DNA from: Kordia aestuariivivens
Lineage (GTDB): Bacteria; Bacteroidota; Bacteroidia; Flavobacteriales; Flavobacteriaceae
NCBI RefSeq assembly: GCF_014397005.1
Contig: NZ_JACGWS010000019.1
Span: forward strand, 43,303-107,302
DNA length: 64,000 bases
Reading direction: 5' to 3'
The notes under the pieces are model-generated. The model saw nothing but the letters and a program-made list of their open reading frames with translations, ran no database searches and had not been told where the DNA came from. Positions 8,473 to 18,500 of this stretch are shown here, in pieces. The stretch's first letter is position 1, and the number at the start of each line of letters is the position of its first letter. Both the position numbers and the translations under genes were made by a program.

Positions 8473-9020
8473 GTAGGTTCAATTACATATACGCGCCATT
8501 GGCAACCATAAAATTACAGCACACAAATGGGTTGGAAACTGAAAAACATGTAAAAATATATCCAAGTAAGGAAACAGCAGCACTCATAGCAAAATATAAA
8601 CTTGTTATAAAAATGATTCCTGAAGGATTGGTCGTCATCTATAAAAAGCAAGAAGCATTTGTAGCTGAAACGGTTGATGAAGTATTAATCATTGATGGAG
8701 AAGAAGTCATAGACAAACGAATTGTTGGATACGTATCAACATCGCCAGATCGTACATTTTCAAACTGGCTTCCTGACGTTGTAGACTTTGACTTAGAATT
8801 TTACGCAATTGCGGATCAAGAATATAGAAACGCAACCAATTGGAATGATTTAGCACTCAAAGATTTTGTTGTATACAGTGCTACTGACTTAGAAGGAACC
8901 ATTACCATAAACAATAACATAAACGAACGCATACAACCAGACGCAATTCTGCAATTGAACATAAAAGAGGCAAACATAGAAACACCGACCACTTTAACTT
9001 TTGAAAATAATATAATATAA
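8469..9020 (+). CDS. Unknown protein between cap and sheath genes of the eCIS
   Basis: The 183-residue product starts 4 bp before the stop of the cap gene (ATGA overlap), so it is translationally coupled. It looks like an all-beta soluble protein: repeated short strands (LATIKLQHTNG, YKLVIKMIPEGLVVIY, EVLIIDGEEVIDKRIVGYVS), a conserved-looking FSNWLPDVVDFDLEFYAI segment, and a C-terminal strand-rich end (TITINNNINE, AILQLNIKEANI). No signal peptide. The family is not recognised; by position it is most likely a structural or assembly component specific to Bacteroidota systems. Confidence 0.65.
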   Translation: MSRFNYIYAPLATIKLQHTNGLETEKHVKIYPSKETAALIAKYKLVIKMIPEGLVVIYKKQEAFVAETVDEVLIIDGEEVIDKRIVGYVSTSPDRTFSNWLPDVVDFDLEFYAIADQEYRNATNWNDLALKDFVVYSATDLEGTITINNNINERIQPDAILQLNIKEANIETPTTLTFENNII

Positions 9021-9051
9021 TACTAACAAAACTTTTTAAATCATAAATATT

Positions 9052-11148
9052 ATGGCTAGTACATTAAAAACACCAGGGGTTTACATTGAGGAAATTGTAA
9101 AATTTCCGCCTTCGGTCGCACAAGTTGAAACGGCTATTCCTGCATTTATTGGATATACAGAAAAAGCTACCAACAAAATTGAAGGAGACCTAAGTATGGT
9201 TCCAACACGAATCACATCGCTATTAGAATATGAGCGATTTTTCGGAGGAGCTAAATCAGAAACGACAATTGAAGTCAACGTTACGGACGATGTAGATGGG
9301 AATCAATCCATTGTCGTAACGCAACCAAAAAGCAAAGAACCATTTATAATGTATTATTCATTACAATTATACTTTGCAAATGGTGGTGGACCATGTTACA
9401 TAACCTCCGTTGGAGATTACAGTGGTATTGTAACTGCCGTAAAATTAACAGATGGTTTAAATGAAGTAGCAAAAGTTGACGAACCAACATTGCTCTTATT
9501 TCCAGATGCAACAAGAGCTGACGGAGTGTTACCTGCTGAATTTTATGGACTATACAACGAAGCATTAGCACAATGTAACAAACTACAAGATCGATTTACG
9601 ATCATTGATTCATTAAGTTACGACGGAAGTACGAGTGTAGATCAAAACGTTATAGATCTTAGAGGAGTCATAAGCTCAGAAAAAGACTTTGCAAAATATG
9701 GAGCGGTATACTATCCACACTTAGAAACCATCCTAAACTATAAAATTGATGCAGAAAGAATCATCATCAAACACATAGACAATCATGAAGCGGCCGGAGC
9801 TGCAGATGAAATCACAGGAAACTTAACGTCAATTGATGCAAGTTTCAGTGGAAAAGTAGATAGCGTCTTAGAAAACTTAGGAACATTCTTAACGGATGGT
9901 TTCTCAGGAAAACTAGCAGATGTTTTAGACTATCTATACAATGACGATTCTGATGTACCTAATGAAGGATTCAATATTGGTGATGCAGATGATAATAACA
10001 AAAACTTTGCTTCGCCAAGACCAGCAACCTTAGCTGAAAAATTAGAAGACTTATTAGATGGCTTAGAAGAAGTAATCATACTAAAAAACAAAGCAAAAGT
10101 AGAAGGTAGCGCTGCAAAATCTGCCTTAGAAGGCGAATTATCTGTGGGCGAATTAGCTACGTTGCAAACCGCAATAGATGCATTAACAGATCTATTTGAA
10201 GCAGATGATACCATTGAAGACAAATACGATGAACTTCGCAAACTAACAAACTCACTAAACACTGTAATTGCTGATGGAGGCGATGAAGCTGAAGTTGAAG
10301 GGATTGTTGAAGACAATGATTCTAACATTTTAGAAGTAGTTGAAGGTTTCCTTGATGCGACGTTTGATTACAGCACACCAGCAGATGGCGTTCCAACATT
10401 ATTTGATGATGTCATTACCAACTGGGATGCTTTAAAACTTGCGATTGATACTGAAATTGTAAAAGATACCAACAACGGATCAATGCACGGTAGAAGTCTA
10501 AGTTCACTAGAAGCTGAGGACAATGCTACCTATAACAAAATAAAAACAGCGATCAATAACTTACCAATGGAATTGCCGCCAAGTAGCGCAATTGCAGGTG
10601 TATATGCACGAATAGATAGTACACGAGGCGTTTGGAAAGCACCCGCAAATGTATCATTAAACTATGTGGTAAAACCAACAGTTCGTGTCACAAACGACAT
10701 TCAAGATGGTTTAAATGTAGATACAACTGCAGGAAAATCAATCAATGCAATTCGTTCCTTCACAGGAAAAGGCGTGATGGTTTGGGGAGCAAGAACACTC
10801 GCTGGAAACGACAACGAATGGCGTTATGTATCAGTACGACGCTTCTTTAACATGGTCGAAGAATCTGTGAAAAAAGCAAGTGATCAATTCGTATTTGAAG
10901 CAAATGATGCAAACACGTGGGTTCGTATCCGATCAATGATCGAAAATTTCTTAACCAATCAATGGAAAGCAGGTGCGTTAGCAGGAGCTACGACGGATGA
11001 TGCATACTATGTAAAAGTTGGACTCAACCAAACAATGACAGCAGAAGATATCCTCAACGGAATTATGAATGTAGAAATCGGGATGGCAGTAGTGCGTCCA
11101 GCAGAATTCATCGTGTTGAAGTTCTCTCACAAAATGCAAGAATCATAA
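9052..11148 (+). CDS. Contractile sheath protein (Afp2/Pvc2-like) with large insertion
   Basis: The 698-residue protein begins STLKTPGVYIEEIVKFPPS, the classic sheath N-terminus, and ends with the conserved sheath core: RGVWKAPAN (from about residue 520), GINAIR-like KSINAIRSFTGKGVMVWGARTLAG (571 on), VRRFFNMVEESVKKA, FEANDANTWVRIRSMIENFL and VEIGMAVVRPAEFIVLKFS. Between about residues 245 and 510 is a long acidic, Ala/Leu-rich helical insertion not needed for the core fold, which would be displayed on the particle outside. Most Afp/PVC clusters have three sheath paralogues; only this one is seen here. It forms the contractile outer tube that drives injection. Confidence 0.95.
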   Translation: MASTLKTPGVYIEEIVKFPPSVAQVETAIPAFIGYTEKATNKIEGDLSMVPTRITSLLEYERFFGGAKSETTIEVNVTDDVDGNQSIVVTQPKSKEPFIMYYSLQLYFANGGGPCYITSVGDYSGIVTAVKLTDGLNEVAKVDEPTLLLFPDATRADGVLPAEFYGLYNEALAQCNKLQDRFTIIDSLSYDGSTSVDQNVIDLRGVISSEKDFAKYGAVYYPHLETILNYKIDAERIIIKHIDNHEAAGAADEITGNLTSIDASFSGKVDSVLENLGTFLTDGFSGKLADVLDYLYNDDSDVPNEGFNIGDADDNNKNFASPRPATLAEKLEDLLDGLEEVIILKNKAKVEGSAAKSALEGELSVGELATLQTAIDALTDLFEADDTIEDKYDELRKLTNSLNTVIADGGDEAEVEGIVEDNDSNILEVVEGFLDATFDYSTPADGVPTLFDDVITNWDALKLAIDTEIVKDTNNGSMHGRSLSSLEAEDNATYNKIKTAINNLPMELPPSSAIAGVYARIDSTRGVWKAPANVSLNYVVKPTVRVTNDIQDGLNVDTTAGKSINAIRSFTGKGVMVWGARTLAGNDNEWRYVSVRRFFNMVEESVKKASDQFVFEANDANTWVRIRSMIENFLTNQWKAGALAGATTDDAYYVKVGLNQTMTAEDILNGIMNVEIGMAVVRPAEFIVLKFSHKMQES

Positions 11149-11175
11149 ATAAATTTTAGTTGAAGCATGCCAAAT

Positions 11176-11190
11176 GCCCAATAGGGCTTT
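11176..11190 (+). other. Short hairpin in the sheath-tube intergenic gap
   Basis: GCCC-AATA-GGGC followed by TTT lies in the 84-bp gap between the sheath and tube genes. It could be a partial terminator, a processing site or an mRNA-stabilising end that tunes tube against sheath levels. Weak evidence. Confidence 0.35.
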
Positions 11191-11232
11191 CATAAAAAAA
11201 GCATAAAACAAAACATTTAAAAACATAAAATT

Positions 11233-11670
11233 ATGTCAGCAGTATATCCATTACCAAAGTTTCACTTCCAAGTAGAATGGGGAGGAACTAAAATCGGTTT
11301 TCAAGAAGTAACTGGGTTAGATTTTGAATTCGAAAAGCTAGAATATAGAGAAGGGTCGAGTCCTGAATACAGTAAAATTAACATGCCAGGAATGATCAAA
11401 TACACAGATATTGTATTAAAAAGAGGTGTCTTCAAAGGCGATAACGAATTTTACGAGTGGATGAAAACTAACAAGTTAAACACCGCAGAACGTCGTGATA
11501 TCACCATCAGTCTACTAGACGAAAACCATGCACCAGTAGTAGTTTGGAAAGTGCTAAATGCTTGGGCTATGAAAATTCAATCAACGGATTTAAAAGCAGA
11601 AGCAAGCGAAGTAGCAGTGGAATCAATCACACTAGTACACGAAGGTCTAACAGTTGTAAATGAAGGATAA
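11233..11670 (+). CDS. Inner tube protein 1 (Afp1/Pvc1-like, gp19 family)
   Basis: The 145-residue protein has the T4-like tail tube signature: PLPKFHFQVEWGGTKIGFQEVTGLDFEFEKLEYREG at the N-terminus, then KYTDIVLKRGVFKGDNEFYEWM and VVVWKVLNAWAMKIQSTDLKAEASEVAVESI at the C-terminus. Hexameric rings of this protein stack into the injected tube. It has its own leader gap after the sheath gene and lies 5 bp before a second tube gene. The typical length is about 145-150 residues, so it is complete. Confidence 0.95.
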   Translation: MSAVYPLPKFHFQVEWGGTKIGFQEVTGLDFEFEKLEYREGSSPEYSKINMPGMIKYTDIVLKRGVFKGDNEFYEWMKTNKLNTAERRDITISLLDENHAPVVVWKVLNAWAMKIQSTDLKAEASEVAVESITLVHEGLTVVNEG

Positions 11671-11675
11671 TCCAC

Positions 11676-12134
11676 ATGGCACTTTTTGACAGTTTTAAAT
11701 ATCCGGTTTCGGGCTTTCACTTTGTAGTTTATTTCAATGGGCTACTGCCAAACCCTGTAGATCTGAGTTTTCAATCAGTATCTGGGTTAAGTGTTACTGT
11801 AGAAACAGAACCCTTTGCCGAAGGCGGAGAAAATAGATTTGTCCATGAAATACCAAAAGGATTAAAATTCAGTACGCTTACGCTAAAACGAGGATTAAAA
11901 AGTGCGCCTTCATCACTCACAAAATGGTGTGAAGATGCCTATGAAAGCTTTGCTTTTAAGCCATTGAATCTAATCGTAATGTTACTAAGCGAAAATCATA
12001 TTCCAATAAAAACATGGAATGTGGTAGGCGCATATCCTATCAAATACGAATTAGGAGAATTCAATGCAGAAACCAATAGCATCCTCATAGAAACCTTAGA
12101 ACTCAAGTATAATTATTTTAAAGCATTAATATAA
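11676..12134 (+). CDS. Inner tube protein 2 (Afp5/Pvc5-like)
   Basis: The 152-residue tube paralogue keeps the family pattern: YPVSGFHFVVYFNG, VDLSFQSVSGLSVTVETEPFAEGGENRF, FSTLTLKRGLKSAPSSLTKWCEDA and IPIKTWNVVGAYPIKYELGEFNAETNSILIETLEL. In Afp and PVC, the diverged tube copy (Afp5) forms the ring that joins the tube to the baseplate hub, and its position before the DUF5908 and LysM genes fits this. Its TAA stop overlaps the ATG of the next gene (TAATG), indicating coupling. Confidence 0.93.
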   Translation: MALFDSFKYPVSGFHFVVYFNGLLPNPVDLSFQSVSGLSVTVETEPFAEGGENRFVHEIPKGLKFSTLTLKRGLKSAPSSLTKWCEDAYESFAFKPLNLIVMLLSENHIPIKTWNVVGAYPIKYELGEFNAETNSILIETLELKYNYFKALI

Positions 12135-12289
12135 TGGCAATAGAAATAAAAAACTTGCGGATAAAGGTAAACGTAAATGCTCAAAAGAAAGAAGAAACGC
12201 CTGAAGTAGAAGAAGGACGGACGAACTGGACTTCTGGCGAAATCATCGACGCAGTGTCAAAAATAATGACAAATAAAAAAGAACGATAA
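12134..12289 (+). CDS. DUF5908-type small eCIS protein (Afp6/Pvc6-like)
   Basis: A 51-residue ORF too short for many gene finders sits exactly between tube 2 and the LysM gene, starting in the overlapping stop (TAATG) and ending one base before the next ATG. Its N-terminus, MAIEIKNLRIKVNVNA, matches the 'MPIEIREL.I.' start of DUF5908 proteins that occupy this slot in eCIS clusters. The rest is charged and ends in a short helix (GEIIDAVSKIMTNKKER). Perfect packing with both neighbours strongly supports it as real. The role is unknown; a small assembly factor is likely. Confidence 0.85.
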   Translation: MAIEIKNLRIKVNVNAQKKEETPEVEEGRTNWTSGEIIDAVSKIMTNKKER

Positions 12290-12290
12290 C

Positions 12291-13046
12291 ATGGCTTTTT
12301 TAGGAGAATTAGAAAAAATGATTATATCCAAACTGGATCAAGATGGAGCACCACAAGGTGAACCAATTGAAGTATTGATCAATCCAGATGGTTACAAAGA
12401 ATCATACACTGTTGAATATAACGATGATCAGCAAAACAACTCTGGTGGTCAAGCACCAAAATTTGTCAAAGTAAAACCAGGAGATTACTCTTTCAAACTA
12501 CTGTTCGATTCCACAGGAATATTTGATGTGGTCGGACTCAACTTGGCAGATACACTTAGTAGCATTGCGGCAGACATTTCAGGGTTTATTCCTTTTCAAG
12601 ATGATGAAGCTGAAAACAACAATATCGTAGAAGAAGTTGAAAAAATAAAAGAATTTGTAGTCTATCAAGGTGACATTCACAAACCTTATGAACTACAAAT
12701 AAATTGGGGAGCTTTAGAACTCAAATGTATTCTAACAAAATTAGAAATTGACTACAAACTCTTCAATCCACAAGGATTTCCAATACGAGCACTTGCAACA
12801 CTTACGTGTAAACAAAGCACAAGTGAAGTTTTACGATTAGCGAAGGAGAAAAAATCTTCTCCCGATCTCACACACATCAGAACCGTAAAAGAAGGCGATA
12901 CATTGCCACTAATGGCATACAGAATCTATGGGAATTCAAAATATTACCTAGAAGTAGCCAGAGCAAACAATTTACTCAATTTCAGAAATCTAACACCAGG
13001 AACGGAACTCATATTTCCACCATTAGATAAAACACAAAGCGCATGA
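12291..13046 (+). CDS. LysM-domain baseplate protein (Afp7/Pvc7-like)
   Basis: The 251-residue protein has an N-terminal beta domain (KMIISKLDQDG, EVLINPDGYKESYTVEYND, YSFKLLFDSTGIFD) and a C-terminal LysM domain at about residues 196-246 (TVKEGDTLPLMAYRIYGNSKYY, then VARANNLLNFRNLTPGTELIFPP). In Afp7/Pvc7, this arrangement forms the hub collar that connects the tube ring to the VgrG-like spike; in this setting LysM is structural rather than a cell-wall hydrolase anchor. It overlaps the following gene by 4 bp. Confidence 0.93.
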   Translation: MAFLGELEKMIISKLDQDGAPQGEPIEVLINPDGYKESYTVEYNDDQQNNSGGQAPKFVKVKPGDYSFKLLFDSTGIFDVVGLNLADTLSSIAADISGFIPFQDDEAENNNIVEEVEKIKEFVVYQGDIHKPYELQINWGALELKCILTKLEIDYKLFNPQGFPIRALATLTCKQSTSEVLRLAKEKKSSPDLTHIRTVKEGDTLPLMAYRIYGNSKYYLEVARANNLLNFRNLTPGTELIFPPLDKTQSA

Positions 13047-14788
13047 GTCTAGTTGCTGACATATCCACACAGGAAAACAGCTTAGTTACGTACAAAATTT
13101 TAGTTGGCGATGCCAAAACTGATGTCAGTGCGAGCTTTGGTGTAAAAACGATTACGGTACACCGTGCTTGCAATCGCATTCCGACAGCGACATTACTATT
13201 AGTAGATGGAGACGGAACCATACAAGAATTTGAAGCAAGTAATGCAGCCGAATTTGCGCCTGGAGAAAAAATAGTAATTGAAGCAGGATATGAATTTGAA
13301 GACGCACCAATATTTGAAGGAATCATCACTAAACATGCTATAAAAGCAACTGCTAAAACAAGTTACTTACTGATTGAATGTAAAGATGAAGCATTCAAAA
13401 TGACGCTTGGACGCAAAAACAAAATCTTCTATGAAGTAACGGAAAGCGATGTTATAGATGAAATTATCAGTGAAAACGGTTTAAGCGGAAGCGCAGAAGC
13501 AACATCGCACATGCACAATGAAATTGTTCAATACCAAGCAACAGATTGGGATTTCATTCAATGTAGAGCACAAATCAACAATATGATGTGTTTTGTGGAA
13601 GATGGAAATATAGCTATAAAACCGCCTGAATTATCAGCGGGAAGTGTATATACAGCAACCTACGGAGACAATGTGTTTTCGTTTGAAGCCGAAATTGACG
13701 CACGAAATCAATACGATACATTTGAAGCATCATCTTGGAACTATTCTGATCAAGAAGTCATCACAAAAACAGCAGAAAATAGCGGCTTGAATTCGGCTGG
13801 AAACCTAGACTCTGGTGCATTAGCAGAAGTTGCTGGAAGCAGTAGCATTGCACTAACACATACTGGAGACATTCCTGACGAAATACTAACGTCATGGGCA
13901 GAAGGAAAAAGCATGTATCAACAATTGGCTAAAATCTGCGGAACAGTGCAAGTACAAGGAACAGAAGTAATTCTCCCAGGAACCATGATCACACTTGCAG
14001 GAATGAGCGATCGTTTCAACGGTGACGTATTTGTAAGCGGCGTACATCATACCATAACTAACGGAAACTGGACAACAACTTCAAAATTCGGATTAGATCC
14101 AGAATGGTTCTCAGAAACCTATAAAGTAAGTCAATTACCAGCTTCTGGTATGTTGCCAGCTATTAGCGGATTGCAAATCGGAGTTGTCTCTGCCTTAGAA
14201 GGCGATCCAAAAGAAGAACACAGAATACAAGTAAAATTACCCATCATAAGTCCTGAAGAAGAAGGCGTTTGGGCGCGTGTACTAAGCTTGCACGCAGGAG
14301 AAGAATACGGTGTACACTTTCTGCCAGAAATTGGAAATGAAGTATTGGTAGGCTTCCTAAATGACGATCCAAATCAAGCAATTGTATTAGGTTCCTTATT
14401 TAGCAACACAAATGTTTCTCCAATAGAATACTCAGATGATAATTTTGAAAAAGTAATCATGACAAAAAGTGAAATCAAAATCACGATGAATGATGAACTC
14501 AAAAGTATTACGCTTGATACGCCGGCAGGAAAACTGATTACACTTGACGAAGACGAAGGAATCATCAAACTAGAAGACGAAAACAGTAACATCATTATCA
14601 TGGATCCAGATGGCATTACGATGGAATCTGGAAAAGATATCATCATGAAAGCTACTGGAGACATAAAAATGGAAGGTATCAATATAGAAATTGTCGCTTC
14701 CGCAGAAATCAAAGCAGAAGGCGCAACTGCCACCTTAGATGGCGCAGCAACAACAACCATAAGTGGAGGAATAGTTCAAATCAATTAA
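13043..14788 (+). CDS. VgrG-like hub and spike protein (Afp8/Pvc8-like)
   Basis: The 581-residue protein has a gp27-like hub part (TYKILVGDAKTDVSASFGVKTI, FEGIITKHAIKA, IVQYQATDWDFIQCRAQINNMM) and, from about residue 378, the gp5/VgrG OB-fold (IGVVSALEGDPKEEHRIQVKLP, GVHFLPEIGNEVLVGFLNDDPN, IVLGSLFS). The last about 100 residues are short repeated strands (KSITLDTPAGKLITLDEDEG, IIIMDPDGITMESGKDI) forming the beta-helix needle. It trimerises at the centre of the baseplate and carries the PAAR tip encoded 20 bp downstream. No lysozyme or effector extension is present, so payload is not fused here. Confidence 0.95.
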   Translation: MSLVADISTQENSLVTYKILVGDAKTDVSASFGVKTITVHRACNRIPTATLLLVDGDGTIQEFEASNAAEFAPGEKIVIEAGYEFEDAPIFEGIITKHAIKATAKTSYLLIECKDEAFKMTLGRKNKIFYEVTESDVIDEIISENGLSGSAEATSHMHNEIVQYQATDWDFIQCRAQINNMMCFVEDGNIAIKPPELSAGSVYTATYGDNVFSFEAEIDARNQYDTFEASSWNYSDQEVITKTAENSGLNSAGNLDSGALAEVAGSSSIALTHTGDIPDEILTSWAEGKSMYQQLAKICGTVQVQGTEVILPGTMITLAGMSDRFNGDVFVSGVHHTITNGNWTTTSKFGLDPEWFSETYKVSQLPASGMLPAISGLQIGVVSALEGDPKEEHRIQVKLPIISPEEEGVWARVLSLHAGEEYGVHFLPEIGNEVLVGFLNDDPNQAIVLGSLFSNTNVSPIEYSDDNFEKVIMTKSEIKITMNDELKSITLDTPAGKLITLDEDEGIIKLEDENSNIIIMDPDGITMESGKDIIMKATGDIKMEGINIEIVASAEIKAEGATATLDGAATTTISGGIVQIN

Positions 14789-14808
14789 AAACAAAAAAGA
14801 ACAACACA

Positions 14809-15099
14809 ATGCCATTAGCAGCCAGAATTACAGATATGCATGTTTGTCCAATGTCAACTGGTCCAGTACCACACGTTGGCGGACCTATATTGCCACCTGG
14901 CGCACCAACAGTACTTATTGGTGGATTGCCAGCAGCAAAGGTAGGAGATATGTGTGTATGTGTAGGACCGCCAGATAGCATTGTAGCAGGTTCAGGAACC
15001 GTAATGATAGAAGGCATGCCAGCTGCGCGAATGGGCGATTCCACAGCGCATGGCGGAAGCATAGTATTAGGATGTCCAACCGTAATGATAGGAGGATAA
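14809..15099 (+). CDS. PAAR-repeat spike tip protein (Afp10/Pvc10-like)
   Basis: The 96-residue protein has the PAAR pattern twice: GGPILPPGAPTVLIGGLPAAKVGDMCVCVGP and GSGTVMIEGMPAARMGDSTAHGGSIVLGCPTVMIGG, with conserved His and Cys residues likely to bind a zinc ion at the tip (H in MHVCP, C and H in later loops). It caps the VgrG-like spike and forms the sharp, membrane-piercing point. Length is that of a bare PAAR domain, so no toxin is attached. Confidence 0.95.
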   Translation: MPLAARITDMHVCPMSTGPVPHVGGPILPPGAPTVLIGGLPAAKVGDMCVCVGPPDSIVAGSGTVMIEGMPAARMGDSTAHGGSIVLGCPTVMIGG

Positions 15100-15102
15100 A
15101 AT

Positions 15103-15516
15103 ATGGATTCAACAACAGCAACATACTTAGGAAAAGGTTGGGATTTCCCGCCATCATTCCTTAAAAAAAGAGGCGAAGTAAAAATCATATCTGATATAGA
15201 AGATATTGAAAAAAGCTTGCAAACGATCATTACAACACGAAGAGGCGAGCGTGTTATGCGACCATTATTTGGTTGTGATCTCACCGATAAAATCTTTGAA
15301 AATCTGAATGCGACGCAAATCAACATTATGAAAAATAGAGTTGAAGAAGCGATCATCTTATTTGAACCACGAATAGATGTGATAAAAATCGGATTAGATA
15401 CACAAAATATACTTGAAGGTAAATTTTTAATCAAAGTAGAATTCATTATAAGGGCAACAAATACAAGAAGAAACATTGTATTCCCATATTACTTAACAGA
15501 AGCAACAGATATATAA
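15103..15516 (+). CDS. gp25-like baseplate wedge protein (Afp9/Pvc9-like)
   Basis: The 137-residue protein has the gp25 (lysozyme-like fold, enzymatically inactive) family pattern: DIEDIEKSLQTIITTRRGERVMRPLFGCDLTDKIFE at about residues 29-65, with the conserved R-G-E-R-x-M-x-P-x-F-G core, then a VEEAIILFEPRIDV segment. It nucleates sheath assembly on the baseplate. It is packed 3 bp after the PAAR gene and 2 bp before the J-like gene. Confidence 0.95.
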   Translation: MDSTTATYLGKGWDFPPSFLKKRGEVKIISDIEDIEKSLQTIITTRRGERVMRPLFGCDLTDKIFENLNATQINIMKNRVEEAIILFEPRIDVIKIGLDTQNILEGKFLIKVEFIIRATNTRRNIVFPYYLTEATDI

Positions 15517-15518
15517 TC

Positions 15519-18500
15519 ATGCAAAACGATTGCACAGAAAATACACTCATAAAGTTACGCGAAGGCACCACACAGCAAGAGCGTTACCTTGCTTTGCTCG
15601 ATCCTGAGAATGTAAAACTCATGGGATTTGAAGTAAAGGATTGGATGAACTTTGCAGAAGAATTTTCAAAGCATGTACGATTATTTAGCAATAAAGACTA
15701 CAAAATCCCTAACGGAACATGGGAACCATTTCACAATGCTTCTGAGGAAATCAAAGAAGTAATTGAAACCTATAACGAAGGAGATATTACGCCACAATTG
15801 ACATTATTTATAGCGTTCTTAAAACTGCTAAACGAAAGTAAAGAGCGATTCAATCGCATTACAAAACGTCATCTCGATTTCTATTACAAAGAAGTATTAC
15901 AACTCAAGAAAAATGATGAAAAAGCAGATCATGCGTACATTATATTTGAATTAGCTAAAAATGCAAATCAACAATTCTTAAGCGATGAAACCTTAGTAAA
16001 AGCTGGAAAAGACAGCGAAGGAAACGCCATTCATTACAAGCTTGAAGAGGAAATTGCGATCAACAAAGCAAAAGTTTCAGCACTAAAAAACACATACGCA
16101 TATCCAGCAATCTCTAACTGGCATGCTTCAAGCATTGCAAACTCTGGTGACGGCGAAGGTGGCGAAATTGAAAATGAAGGAACTTCTTGGTTGCCTTTCG
16201 GCGATATGGAACGCAATCTTGCCAAAAAAGGATTCTCGGTAAGTGCACCATCATTACTCTTAACAGAAGGCGAGCGAAGCATTACACTCGCAGCTTCTTA
16301 CACTTCATTAGCAACAGGTGAAGACATAAAATCACTCATTACTGTAGAACATACAGGTGAAAAAGGTTGGGTAAGCTTAGCAGCAACAGCAATTACAAGT
16401 GCGGATGTAGAAAATAACATACTTACCATTGAACTGAAATTTAGTGAAGATGATGACAAAGTTGTCGCGTACGATGCTGAAATTCACGAAGGAAAATACG
16501 ATACAGAACATCCAATAGTTCGGGTGCTTTTTACACCTGAAAACAAAACAATTAGCGCATACGATACCTATTTATTAATCGCGAATGCGGAACTAACTAA
16601 AATAGACATTACCACAACGGGGGTTTATACAGAAGGTCTTTCGATTAGAAATGATTTAGGGAAAATAAAAACAGACAATCCATTCTTTCCTTTTGGACCT
16701 TTAGCAAAAAAACGCGCAAACTTGAAAATTTCTGCTGATGAATGGATTGGAAAAACCATTACAGATATAGAAGTTTCTTTAAATTGGAAAGATCAACCCG
16801 ATAATTTTGAAACACATTACCAACATTACATTTCAGAATATCTTAACATAAAACCACCAGCTACTTTCAAAACAATTTTTGATGGCAATGGCAGCAAAAC
16901 GAAGCTAGTTACTGGAAAAAATGGACAAAAACGCTTTAGAGCACTTTCAAGCTATATTGGAAACTTCAAAACAGTTACACAAAGTGTTGCGGATGCTGTT
17001 GCTGATGAGGTAGATGCTGCGGATGAATTACCACCACAGTATTCTCGTGAAGAAAAAAGAACTAGAAAAGGCAAAAAAAGAAAGGGAAGAACGCAAGACG
17101 GTAAACGTACGTACAGACAAGATGAATTGCAAGATTTATATTATGATCATTCTGATAGCGCACAACAAGCGGCTCAAGATGCGCAGGCTCAAGTTGACAC
17201 TTCAGCGAACACAACTGATTCAGGAATACATCCAGGAGTCGTTCCAGAAGATCAACAACTATTTTTTGGAAATGCAACTGTAACATTCAAGCATTTTTTA
17301 CCGCCATCAACAAGTTATGTGCCAAAAGTAACGGACGATTATTTCATTCAACTATCCTTACAAAATAACTTTTTGCATGACGCTTACGCTAAAATTTACA
17401 CGTATTACGCGCTCAACGAATTGGCATTGCCAAACACTGCGTATGCACCAGTTGCAGAAAACCTAAAAGTAACTGTGACCACTTCTGAAAGTGTTTCAAG
17501 AACAAGCAAGCAAGTTGCGCTATATCATGAACATCCATTCGGAATAAAAAAAGTAAATCGTGCCAATCTTGCATTAGTGCCAACACCTGAAGATGGAGGA
17601 CAACTCTACATTGGTATTGAACAAGCAATTGCAGATCAAAACATTCAATTACTATGTCAAATAGAAGAAGGTTCTGAAAACCCGGATGCCATTGAAGCGT
17701 ACGGATTAGCAACCGTGACATGGCAATATTTATATAACAATACATGGTATAATTTAAAACCATCCTATTTACTCAAAGACCAAACCGACAACTTTTTAAA
17801 AGCAGGATTGGTAGCCTTTACGGTTCCGAAGGAATTTGGAAACAATACACTTTTTGCAGAAGATTACTTATGGATTCGAGGCACCATCTCGAAAACGTAT
17901 GACACAGTTTCAAAATTTACCAACGTTCACGCGCAAGGCGTAGAAGTCAAATTTTTAAATGACGAAAACACGCTGGAACATCTTGAAAACGGAATGCCAG
18001 CAGAAACAATATCCAAACTAGAAGACCGCTTAGCAACCGTAAAAAAAGTAACGCAACCTTATGCTTCTTTTGATGGTTTTCCAAAGGAAAGCGACTTGGA
18101 TTTTTACAGAAGAGTTAGCGAACGATTACGTCATAAAAACAGAGCCATAACTCTGTGGGATTATGAACATCTCGTACTGCAAGAGTTTACCTATTTGCAC
18201 AAAATAAAATGTTTAAATCACAGCACTAGCACAAGTTTTAAAGCACCAGGAGAAGTATTAATGGTTGCAATTCCAAACATTGTTGATCAAAATGTATACG
18301 ACATTTACAAGCCAAAATTGAGTCAAACCAAACTAAACGCTATTGAAACGTTTATCAACAAACTTAACACATTGCATGTAAACGCAAAAGTAATTTCGCC
18401 TGTATACGAACCTGTAACAATTACACTAGAAGCAAGATTTAATGAAGGATTAGACGCAAACTTTTACGAAAAACAATTACAACAAGACATTGCACAATAT

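Noticed and set aside
9930..10328. 132-codon minus-strand ORF in the sheath gene
   Set aside because: It is antisense to a clearly coding region; the Ser-rich product is a codon-bias shadow of the acidic insertion.
14781..15476. 231-codon minus-strand ORF
   Set aside because: It lies antisense across the PAAR and gp25 genes, both of which have clear family matches.
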